Assembly (NCBI GenBank): GCA_902561155.1
Contig: CACEOY010000001.1
Span: 1-64,000, forward strand
DNA: 64,000 nucleotides
Direction: 5' to 3'
Origin: an uncultured Pelagibacteraceae bacterium
Lineage (GTDB): Bacteria; Pseudomonadota; Alphaproteobacteria; Pelagibacterales; Pelagibacteraceae
Shown here: in pieces, positions 56,975-64,000 of the stretch
Layout of the letters: every line of letters starts with the position of its first letter
Numbering within the stretch: position 1 is the stretch's first letter
Position numbers and translations under genes: made by a program
Notes under the pieces: model-generated
Seen by the model: only the letters and a program-made list of their open reading frames with translations
The model's database searches: none
What the model was told of the DNA's origin: nothing

Positions 56975-59542
56975 TTATTTTTTTCTTTTCCCTTTTCTTT
57001 TTGTTTTATCGTATTCTCTTCTTTTTTCAATTAATATCAATGCTTCTTCCATTGTAATTTCAGTAGGGTCTTTATCTTCTGGTATTGTAGCATTAAGAGA
57101 TTTATATTTTATATACGGCCCATATTGACCCTTCATAACTCTGACAGGTTTTTTATCTTCTGGATGTTCTCCAATATTTTTAATTTCAGATGATGAAACT
57201 CTTCCAGGTTTTGCTTCTGATATTAAAGTTATAGCTCTGTTAAGCCCAATAGAAAAAAGATCTTCAATAGTTTCAAGTCTAGCTGACTTGTTTGCACATT
57301 TTAGGTAAGGACCAAATCTTCCAACATTAATAGTTATATCTTCATTAAGTTCAGGATGTTTGCCAATACTTTTTGGTAATGAGCACAAGTATTTTGCTTT
57401 TTCCAAATCAACATCTTCTAAAGATAAACCTTTTGGAATTGAGACATTTTTTAAATTATCATTATTTTGTTTTTTTGACTTTTTTTTCTTCTTTGGTTTT
57501 TCGATTTCTTCATCGTTTAACTGATATTGTAAATAAGGACCAAATCTTCCATTCTTTAAAAAAATTTCTTTTCCGTCATCGTTTTTTCCTATTAATTTTG
57601 GTTCAGCCAGAAAAGATTGCTGTGAAGCTTTAGCTTTTGATAGGGGTCTGGTAAATTTACATTCAGGGTAATTTGAGCAGCCTATAAAAGCACCGCCTCT
57701 AAAGCTATTTTTAAGACTTAATACTCCATTGTCACAAATTTTACATTTTCTATCAATTTGATTATCTTCATTTTTATCAAATATTAAATCACCTAAACTT
57801 TCATTAAGTAAATCTAATACTTCTCTAGTCCTAATATCTTTGACAGAGCCCACATCATTATAAAAACTTTTCCAAAAAGTTTCTAAGACATTAAGATAAT
57901 TAGTTTTACCGCTAGTTATTTCATCAAGTTGATTTTCTAAATCTGCTGTAAAATTATAGTCAACATATTTAGAAAATAATTTTTCCAAGAATGCTGATAA
58001 TAATTTACCTCTGTCAGTAGGGTGAAATCTTTTATTTAATAATTCTGTGTAATTTCTAGTTGATAAAACTGATATAATGCTAGCATAAGTAGATGGTCTA
58101 CCAATACCTAATTCTTCCATTTTTTTTACCAAACTTGCTTCTGAATATCTTGGAGGAGGTGATGTAAAATGCTGTTCATCAATTAATTCTCCTAAAATTA
58201 ATTTTTCTCCAATTTTAAGTTCTGGTAGTATATTTTTTTCTTCATCATCGTTTTGAAAAGAATAAATCTTTAAAAATCCATCAAATTTAATTACAGAACC
58301 GCTAGAAGTAAACTGTACGCTGTTATCTTTTGAGTGAATTTGAATAGTATTTCTATCAAATTCTGCGGCTTTCATTTGTGATGCTAGGGCTCTCGACCAT
58401 ATTAAATCATATAATTTAAATTGATCTGTGCTTAGATATTTTTTCATCTCATCAGGTTTTTTTTTAATATCAGTTGGCCTAATTGCTTCGTGCGCCTCTT
58501 GAGCGTTTTTAGCTTTTTTTCCTTTATAACTATTTGGATTATCTGGTAAGTAATTTTTTCCAAGGTCACCTTCAACAAAAGATCTAAATTCTTTGACTGC
58601 TTCATTAGAAATATTAGTTCCATCGGTTCTCATATAAGTGATAAGACCAATTGTTTCTCCATCAATTTCAATTCCTTGATATAAACGTTGTGCTATTTGC
58701 ATTGTTCTTGAGGCACCGAATCCAAATTTTCCAGAGGAAGTTTGTTGAAGAGTAGATGTTGTGAAAGGTGCGGAAGGATTTCTTTTAACAATTTTTGAAA
58801 TAACATCTTTAACAAAATATTCATGTTTATTAATATTTTCAGTTGCTTTGTTAATATCATTTTTGTTTTTAAAACTAAATCTTTCAACTTTTTTGTCATT
58901 AATAAAATTCAGTTTTGACAATATTGTTTTTTCTTTTAGGTTTTTAAAATTAGCGTCGATAGACCAGTACTCTTCAGGTTTAAAAGATTCTATTTCGTGT
59001 TCTCTTTCAGTTATTAGTTTGAGGGCAACTGACTGAACTCTTCCAGCAGACTTTGATCCAGGAAGTTTAGTCCATAAAATAGGTGAGATATTAAAACCCA
59101 CAAGATAGTCTAAAGCTCTTCTTGCTAGATAAGCTTTTACTAATGTGTCTTCAATTTCTCTTGGATTATTTATACCGTTCAATACAGCATTTTTTGTAAT
59201 CTCATTAAACACAACTCTCTCAAGTTTTTTTCCCTTTAATAGTTTTTTATCGTCTAAAACCTGTTTGACATGCCATGCTATTGCTTCTCCCTCACGATCT
59301 GGGTCAGTTGCTAGGATTATTTTATCACTTTCTTTTGCGGCATCAGTAATTTCTTTTAAATATTTTTTAGAAAATGAGTCCAGCTCCCACTGCATCTCAA
59401 AATTTTTATCAGGATCTACAGAACCATTTTTTGATGGTAAATCTCTAATATGACCGTAACTGGCTAAAACTTTATAGTCTGTTCCTAGATATTTATTTAT
59501 TGTTTTAGCTTTTGCTGGACTTTCAACTATAACTAAATTCAT
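56975..59542 (-). CDS. topA: DNA topoisomerase I
   Basis: TopA relaxes negative supercoils by a type IA single-strand passage. The 855-residue protein has the Toprim domain (NLVIVESPAKAKTINKYLG, ATDPDREGEAIAWH), the catalytic Tyr303 in GLITYMRTDGTN, a four-cysteine zinc finger at about residues 600-630 (CKIC...CSNYPEC), then several C-terminal repeats of the NGRFGPYLQ/VGRFGPYLK type found in alphaproteobacteria, and a Lys/Arg tail. It is first of a three-gene minus-strand set. Confidence 0.97.
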   Translation of the reverse strand: MNLVIVESPAKAKTINKYLGTDYKVLASYGHIRDLPSKNGSVDPDKNFEMQWELDSFSKKYLKEITDAAKESDKIILATDPDREGEAIAWHVKQVLDDKKLLKGKKLERVVFNEITKNAVLNGINNPREIEDTLVKAYLARRALDYLVGFNISPILWTKLPGSKSAGRVQSVALKLITEREHEIESFKPEEYWSIDANFKNLKEKTILSKLNFINDKKVERFSFKNKNDINKATENINKHEYFVKDVISKIVKRNPSAPFTTSTLQQTSSGKFGFGASRTMQIAQRLYQGIEIDGETIGLITYMRTDGTNISNEAVKEFRSFVEGDLGKNYLPDNPNSYKGKKAKNAQEAHEAIRPTDIKKKPDEMKKYLSTDQFKLYDLIWSRALASQMKAAEFDRNTIQIHSKDNSVQFTSSGSVIKFDGFLKIYSFQNDDEEKNILPELKIGEKLILGELIDEQHFTSPPPRYSEASLVKKMEELGIGRPSTYASIISVLSTRNYTELLNKRFHPTDRGKLLSAFLEKLFSKYVDYNFTADLENQLDEITSGKTNYLNVLETFWKSFYNDVGSVKDIRTREVLDLLNESLGDLIFDKNEDNQIDRKCKICDNGVLSLKNSFRGGAFIGCSNYPECKFTRPLSKAKASQQSFLAEPKLIGKNDDGKEIFLKNGRFGPYLQYQLNDEEIEKPKKKKKSKKQNNDNLKNVSIPKGLSLEDVDLEKAKYLCSLPKSIGKHPELNEDITINVGRFGPYLKCANKSARLETIEDLFSIGLNRAITLISEAKPGRVSSSEIKNIGEHPEDKKPVRVMKGQYGPYIKYKSLNATIPEDKDPTEITMEEALILIEKRREYDKTKRKGKRKK

Positions 59543-59550
59543 ATTTGAGA

Positions 59551-59578
59551 CTTATTCAAAATTTAATATAAATGTCAA
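59551..59578 (-). promoter_or_regulatory. Candidate promoter for topA
   Basis: On the minus strand a consensus TTGACA (59578-59573) is followed after 16 bases by AATAAG (59556-59551), or after 17 by ATAAGT. The predicted start is within a few bases of the topA ATG at 59542, so the message would be leaderless or nearly so. The palindrome AAATTTAAATAAATTT lies immediately upstream. Confidence 0.4.
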
Positions 59579-59612
59579 ATTTATTTAAATTTAACACAAA
59601 AAAGCTAATAAA

Positions 59613-60194
59613 TTAAAACTTAATTTTAGTTTCCTTTTTATCTTTTATTCTCAAAATATTTTGTTTGTGGGTATAAATAATTATCAAGAAAAATAAAATT
59701 AAGAAAATATTCTGGAAATTATTATCAAAAAATAAATTATAAATTATTAATGATAAAGATGCCAAAATAGATGAGAGAGAAGAATATCTAAATAAAAATA
59801 AAACAATTAACCATGCAGCTCCAAAAATTAAAGCCAATTTAAATGATAGGGCTAAAATTATACCAACATAAACTGCTACTCCTTTACCACCTTTAAATTT
59901 TAACCAGACAGGAAAAATATGACCAATGAAACAAATTAGTCCCATTAAATATATTAAGTCAGGAAAATAAAAAAAAGAAACTTTAACTACTAAATATCCT
60001 TTACCAATATCAAAAAATAAGGTTAATAAAGCTAGAATTTTGTTGCCAGTTCGAAGCACATTAGTTGCACCTATGTTTCCGGATCCAATTTTTCTTACAT
60101 CTTTTTTTAAAAAAAATTTAGTAAATATTAAACCAAAAGGTATTGACCCTATAAGGTATGAACACAAAGATAAAATTATAATTTCCATTTTCAA
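59613..60194 (-). CDS. plsY: Acyl-phosphate glycerol-3-phosphate acyltransferase PlsY
   Basis: PlsY transfers an acyl group from acyl-phosphate to glycerol-3-phosphate, the first step of phospholipid synthesis. The 193-residue protein has five or so membrane helices and the three conserved loops: YLIGSIPFGLIFTK, GSGNIGATNVLRTG and FKGGKGVAVYVGI. It overlaps pyrC by 4 bp at the end of the ruvX-pyrB-pyrC-plsY set. Confidence 0.94.
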   Translation of the reverse strand: MKMEIIILSLCSYLIGSIPFGLIFTKFFLKKDVRKIGSGNIGATNVLRTGNKILALLTLFFDIGKGYLVVKVSFFYFPDLIYLMGLICFIGHIFPVWLKFKGGKGVAVYVGIILALSFKLALIFGAAWLIVLFLFRYSSLSSILASLSLIIYNLFFDNNFQNIFLILFFLIIIYTHKQNILRIKDKKETKIKF

Positions 60195-61477
60195 ATTTTA
60201 AATACAGGTTCACCTTTCAAAAAGGTCATCAAAACTTTACCCTGTAATCTTTTGTCTTCAATAGCAGTATTTTTAGATTTGGATTTTAAATTCCCTGCTT
60301 TGACCACCCATGGTTTATTTAAATCAATCACACAAATATCTGCATCGGATCCCTTTTTTAAAGTGCCTTTATTAATTTTAAGAATATTTGATGGATTTAT
60401 TGTTAGACATTCAACTATCTTATTAAGTGGTAAAGACTCATTATGATACAGTTCTAGAGCTAAAGGTAAAAGAGTTTCCACACCTATTGCGCCAGTGGCT
60501 GCTTGAGCAAAAGGAAGTCTTTTACTTTCCTCATCCTCAGGAGTGTGGTCTGAAACAATAACATCAATAAGTCCATTTTTTAGTCCCTCTACTAGTGCTT
60601 TTCTATCATCTTCCAATCGAAGGGGAGGAGATAGTTTTAAAAATGTTTTAAAGTCCCCAATATCATTTTCATTAAGGGAAATATTATTTATTGAAACCCC
60701 AACACTAAATTTTTTACCGTTTAATTTATTCTTTTTAATAACATCTAAAGAACTCTGAGATGAAATTTGATTTATATGGTACCTACATGGGAATTCACTT
60801 AATAAAGAGAGATCTCTTTCTATAATAATTTTTTCAGCAATTGGTGATATTCCACTCAAACCAAGTCTATTAGATACTTCACCTTCATTTATACATCTAT
60901 TTTTTGATAATTCGTAATCCTCAGCATGTTGCATAATCAAAACACCAATATCGGATGCATAATTCATTATCCTGGCCATAGTCTCTGTATTTTGAACTGT
61001 TTTGTTTACATCACTAAATCCAATAATTCCTTTTGCTGACAATAAACCAAATTCTGTCATCAACTTACCCTCCATTTGTTTTGTGAGAGAAGCACACGGA
61101 AAGAGGTTAATTTTTGATTTATCTCGTCCGCGTCTCATTATAAAATCCACCATGGAGACATTATCTATAATAGGCTTTGTGTTAGGCATCGTAACAATAG
61201 AAGTAACACCACCTGCAAGAGCTGCTTGACTTAAAGTTCTAAAATTTTCTTTGTATTCAAATCCTGGTTCACCAACAAATGCCTTCATGTCAACGATACC
61301 AGGTATTATTAGATTTTTTTTAACATCAATCACTTCAGCATTTGGACAGTCTTTTTTAGTTACTTTTTTACCAATAGCTTTTACTTTTCCATTTTTATCA
61401 ATAATTATTGAACCCATTTCATCTAATTTTTGAGATGGGTCAACAATTCTAGCGTTTATTATAATTTTTTCATTCAT
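60191..61477 (-). CDS. pyrC: Dihydroorotase-like protein lacking the HxH metal site (PyrC/PyrX type)
   Basis: A 428-residue amidohydrolase of the dihydroorotase family, in operon with pyrB. Where active enzymes have D-x-H-x-H-x-R-E-P-G, this protein has [10 protein letters not shown]: Lys65 and Phe67 replace the two metal-binding histidines and Gly69 the substrate arginine. The later H-x-x-H-x-S motif reads HINQIS. Other positions persist (Asp156 in GFSD, His184 in MQHAED, SDHTPED). By analogy with the inactive PyrC' partners of aspartate carbamoyltransferase in Pseudomonas, I infer a structural role and a second, active dihydroorotase elsewhere. It overlaps pyrB and plsY by 4 bp. Confidence 0.88.
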   Translation of the reverse strand: MNEKIIINARIVDPSQKLDEMGSIIIDKNGKVKAIGKKVTKKDCPNAEVIDVKKNLIIPGIVDMKAFVGEPGFEYKENFRTLSQAALAGGVTSIVTMPNTKPIIDNVSMVDFIMRRGRDKSKINLFPCASLTKQMEGKLMTEFGLLSAKGIIGFSDVNKTVQNTETMARIMNYASDIGVLIMQHAEDYELSKNRCINEGEVSNRLGLSGISPIAEKIIIERDLSLLSEFPCRYHINQISSQSSLDVIKKNKLNGKKFSVGVSINNISLNENDIGDFKTFLKLSPPLRLEDDRKALVEGLKNGLIDVIVSDHTPEDEESKRLPFAQAATGAIGVETLLPLALELYHNESLPLNKIVECLTINPSNILKINKGTLKKGSDADICVIDLNKPWVVKAGNLKSKSKNTAIEDKRLQGKVLMTFLKGEPVFKI

Positions 61478-62427
61478 TTACAATATAATTTTAAACATGC
61501 CATTCTAACAGCTACTCCAAGTTCAACCTGTTCTTTTACTAGACTTACATTAATATCATCAGCTAATTTAGTATCTATTTCTACCCCTCTATTCATTGGG
61601 CCAGGATGCATGATCAAAGCATTTTTGTTAGCAAACTTTAATTTTTCTGGAGTCAAACCAAAGTACTCATAGTATTCTCTTTTAGAAGGAAGAAATGATC
61701 CTTGCATTCTTTCATTTTGCAATCTTAACATCATAACAATGTCACAACCATCTAAACCTTTTTTCATATTAGTAAAAGACTTCACACCCAATCGTTCAAT
61801 TGATTTTGGCATTAATGTTTTAGGTGCAATTACATTTACTTCTGCTCCAAGCATATTCATTAAATAAATATTTGATCTAGCAACCCTAGAATGGAGTATA
61901 TCTCCACAAATTGCTATCTTAAGACCTTCAATATTACCTTTACGACTAATTATTGTTAAAGCATCGAGCAATGCTTGAGTAGGGTGTTCTCTCCTACCAT
62001 CACCTGCGTTAATTACAGCACAATTTACTTTTTGTGAAAGTAAATTTGGTGCTCCCGAGTCCTGGTGTCTTATTACAATTAAATCTGGATGCATAGCATT
62101 TAATGTCATAGCTGTATCAATAAGAGTTTCACCTTTTTTTAAAGCAGAGTTACTCATATTCATAGTCATAACATCAGCACCTAATCTTTTGCCAGCCAAG
62201 TCAAACGAACTTTGTGTTCTAGTTGAAGGTTCAAAAAATAAATTAATTTGAGTTTTGCCTCTTAATGTGTCCAGTTTTTTAGTATTACTTCTATTTAATT
62301 TTATGAAGGTCTTTGCTTCATTAAGAATTTTTTTAGCTTCTAAAATTGATAAGTTTTGAATACCTAATAGATGTTTGGGTGAGTTTTTAATAGCTGAAAT
62401 CTTTTTTACTACTGCCATTAAAATCAA
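61474..62427 (-). CDS. pyrB: Aspartate carbamoyltransferase catalytic subunit
   Basis: PyrB joins carbamoyl phosphate and aspartate, the committed step of pyrimidine synthesis. The 317-residue protein has the carbamoyl-phosphate loop [51 protein letters not shown], and the C-terminal aspartate-domain motif [11 protein letters not shown]. No regulatory pyrI is nearby. Coupling by 4 bp to the PyrC-like gene fits a PyrB-PyrC' complex. Confidence 0.96.
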   Translation of the reverse strand: MILMAVVKKISAIKNSPKHLLGIQNLSILEAKKILNEAKTFIKLNRSNTKKLDTLRGKTQINLFFEPSTRTQSSFDLAGKRLGADVMTMNMSNSALKKGETLIDTAMTLNAMHPDLIVIRHQDSGAPNLLSQKVNCAVINAGDGRREHPTQALLDALTIISRKGNIEGLKIAICGDILHSRVARSNIYLMNMLGAEVNVIAPKTLMPKSIERLGVKSFTNMKKGLDGCDIVMMLRLQNERMQGSFLPSKREYYEYFGLTPEKLKFANKNALIMHPGPMNRGVEIDTKLADDINVSLVKEQVELGVAVRMACLKLYCK

Positions 62428-62453
62428 CTCTATAGGCCTTTTGCACTATCTTA

Positions 62454-62918
62454 TCAAGTATTATTTTTATTTAAATAATCCAAAGCACCTTGTAATATGA
62501 ATTGAGCCGCATTTTCGTCTAATTTTTGGACCTTTTTACTTACATTTATATCTAAATTGCTCGACAAATTGAAAGCCCCTTCACTTGATAATCTCTCATC
62601 CCACATTGTGATATTTTGTGTAACATCTTTTGATAAATTTAAAGCTAAGTCTTTTGCTGATTGGGATGAAGAACCAGATGAACCGTCCATATTTATGGGG
62701 TTTCCAATCACTATACCTTTAATAGTATTTTCATCGACTATTTTCTTTATTTCAGCCAAAAAATTAGAATAATCTTTTTTAATTATAGTTGTGTATGGAG
62801 TAGCAACTTTTTTATTTTCATCTGAAATAGCTATTCCTATACGCTTTTTTCCAGGATCAATGCCTATTAGCCTTGATTTTTTGTCTAGTTTTTTCTTAAA
62901 TTCCTCAATATCCAACAT
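62454..62918 (-). CDS. ruvX: RuvX/YqgF-family putative pre-16S rRNA nuclease
   Basis: A 154-residue RNase H-fold protein, annotated in the family as Holliday-junction resolvase RuvX or as the nuclease that finishes the 16S rRNA 5' end (YqgF). Motifs: LIGIDPGKKRIGIAISD with the first catalytic Asp, IVIGNPINMDGSSG, MWDERLSS with the catalytic Glu region, and a final Asp in LDENAAQFILQGALDYL. Divergent from gatC across 54 bp; pyrB follows after 26 bases. Confidence 0.92.
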   Translation of the reverse strand: MLDIEEFKKKLDKKSRLIGIDPGKKRIGIAISDENKKVATPYTTIIKKDYSNFLAEIKKIVDENTIKGIVIGNPINMDGSSGSSSQSAKDLALNLSKDVTQNITMWDERLSSEGAFNLSSNLDINVSKKVQKLDENAAQFILQGALDYLNKNNT

Positions 62919-62972
62919 TTATTTATTATATTTTATGATATTAATTTCCTATATAAATAACTTAAATCACAG

Positions 62973-63260
62973 ATGTCCATAGATAAAGATAAAATTAAAC
63001 ATATTAGTAAGTTAGCTAGAATTTCTATAGACTCAAAAAAATCTGACTCTTTAGCTAAAGATTTAACATCTATATTCAAGTTTATAGAGCAATTAAATGA
63101 GTTAAATACTGATAAAGTAGAGCCATTATCCTCAATTTTAAACACACCGCTCAGATCAAGAGAAGACCAAATAAATGATGGAAAAATAAGAGATAAAATT
63201 CTTGAAAATTCGCCAAAAAAAAATGAGGAATTTTTTGTTGTTCCAAAGGTAATTGAATAA
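62973..63260 (+). CDS. gatC: Glutamyl-tRNA(Gln)/Asp-tRNA(Asn) amidotransferase subunit C
   Basis: GatC stabilises GatA within the GatCAB complex, which converts Glu-tRNA(Gln) or Asp-tRNA(Asn) to the amides in organisms lacking one of the direct synthetases. The 95-residue protein has KIKHISKLARISIDSKKSD and the C-terminal NDGKIRDKILENSPKKNEEFFVVPKVIE typical of GatC. Its stop overlaps the gatA start by one base. Confidence 0.94.
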   Translation: MSIDKDKIKHISKLARISIDSKKSDSLAKDLTSIFKFIEQLNELNTDKVEPLSSILNTPLRSREDQINDGKIRDKILENSPKKNEEFFVVPKVIE

Positions 63261-64000
63261 TGTCAGAAATTGTTAAAAAAAACTTATCGGAAATAATAGA
63301 TTTAATTAAAAAAAAAGAGATTAAATCTGAAGAGCTTGCCAATCTTTACATAGATAAGGTAAATAAAAGTAAAAAACTTAATTCTTATATAACTACTTGT
63401 TTTGAACATGCTATCCAAAAATCAAAAGAGTTTGATAAAAAACCAAATTTAAACTCTTTGCTCCCGGGAGTCCCATTAGCTGTAAAAGATCTTTTTTGTA
63501 CAAATGGATTTAAAACCACTGCTGGTAGTAAAATGCTTGAAAATTTTATACCTCAATATGAGTCCACTGTTACAGAAAATTTATGGAAAGAGGGAGCAAT
63601 CTTACTCGGTAAATTAAATTGTGACGAATATGCAATGGGATCATCTAATGAAACAAGTTATTTTGGAAGTGTTGTAAATCCAATAGCGAAGGACACTGTT
63701 CCTGGGGGATCATCTGGTGGCTCTGCATCTGCACTTGCAGCTGATTTAACTCCTGCAACAATAGGTACGGACACAGGTGGATCAATAAGACAGCCTGCTT
63801 CCTTTACTGGAACTGTCGGATTAAAACCAACTTATGGATTATGTTCACGTTGGGGAATTGTTGCCTTTGCATCATCACTTGACCAAGCTGGTCCTATGAC
63901 CAAATCTGTTAAAGATTGTTCGATCATGTTAGAGGCTATGGCTGGCTTTGATAAAAAAGACTCTACGTCTATTGAAAAGAAAAAAGAAAATTATTCAAAA
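63260..64000 (+). CDS. gatA: Glutamyl-tRNA(Gln) amidotransferase subunit A (3' partial)
   Basis: GatA hydrolyses glutamine and passes ammonia to GatB for amide formation on misacylated tRNA. The window holds the first 247 codons, in frame to the last base. The amidase Lys-Ser-Ser triad is present: Lys76 in LAVKDLF, Ser151 in VPGGSSGGSAS and Ser175 in DTGGSIRQPA, matching characterised GatA with a 3-residue offset. The ATG at 63260 overlaps the gatC stop by one base. gatB probably follows outside the window. Confidence 0.96.
   Translation, partial: MSEIVKKNLSEIIDLIKKKEIKSEELANLYIDKVNKSKKLNSYITTCFEHAIQKSKEFDKKPNLNSLLPGVPLAVKDLFCTNGFKTTAGSKMLENFIPQYESTVTENLWKEGAILLGKLNCDEYAMGSSNETSYFGSVVNPIAKDTVPGGSSGGSASALAADLTPATIGTDTGGSIRQPASFTGTVGLKPTYGLCSRWGIVAFASSLDQAGPMTKSVKDCSIMLEAMAGFDKKDSTSIEKKKENYSK

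Overview
This 64 kb window is a streamlined, strongly AT-rich alphaproteobacterial chromosome segment, most likely from the SAR11 clade (Candidatus Pelagibacter or a close relative). The assignment is inferred from base composition, very short or negative intergenic distances, lysine/asparagine/isoleucine-rich proteins and gene order (secG-pyrG-kdsA-eno-ftsB, ispDF, ntrYX-trkA, rlmB/tRNA-Tyr/tRNA-Gly/tuf/tRNA-Trp/secE/nusG); no database search was possible. The window opens inside secG and closes inside gatA. No stretch over about 300 bases lacks a gene. I see no insertion sequence, prophage, CRISPR array or rRNA gene.

Layout. 1-6 kb: a plus-strand housekeeping run (secG, pyrG, kdsA, eno, ftsB, lipA, a Coq10/RatA-like START protein, a small membrane protein) ending in an intrinsic terminator. 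6-8.2 kb: a minus-strand outer-membrane autotransporter with a five-repeat propeller-like passenger. 8.3-10.4 kb: minus-strand pncC/cinA, pgpA, ispDF. 10.5-15 kb: the ntrY-ntrX two-component pair and trkA. 15-20.8 kb: a surface-glycan cassette (galE, glf, a polytopic glycosyltransferase, a small membrane protein, a GT2 glycosyltransferase, an unrecognised GT-B-like protein) that ends against tRNA-Thr.

20.8-50.4 kb: the translation/transcription superblock: rlmB, tRNA-Thr, tRNA-Tyr, tRNA-Gly, tuf, tRNA-Trp, secE-nusG-rplKAJL-rpoBC, then rpsL-rpsG-fusA and the S10, spc and alpha operons through rplQ. It has only a few visible promoters: upstream of tRNA-Tyr, upstream of rpsL and upstream of rpsM. 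rpmD (L30), rpmJ and infA are missing from their usual places, and the usual second tuf between fusA and rpsJ is absent.

50.4-64 kb: an rluC/D-like gene, lipB, mgtE, panC, galU-ugd (UDP-glucose to UDP-glucuronate), a RidA-family protein, a small secreted protein, topA, a ruvX-pyrB-pyrC-plsY cluster and gatC-gatA. Several gene sets cooperate. galE/glf upstream and galU/ugd downstream supply UDP-sugars for the surface glycan, kdsA supplies Kdo for LPS, and lipA/lipB make and attach lipoate.

No plainly new multigene system is visible. The strongest anomalies are: a tRNA gene that overlaps the tuf stop codon; an intrinsic terminator for tRNA-Thr written inside the coding sequence of the converging gene; an NtrY without a PAS domain paired with an NtrX lacking the sigma-54 contact loop; a PyrC-type protein lacking the HxH metal site; and possible alternative hairpins in the rpsL leader.
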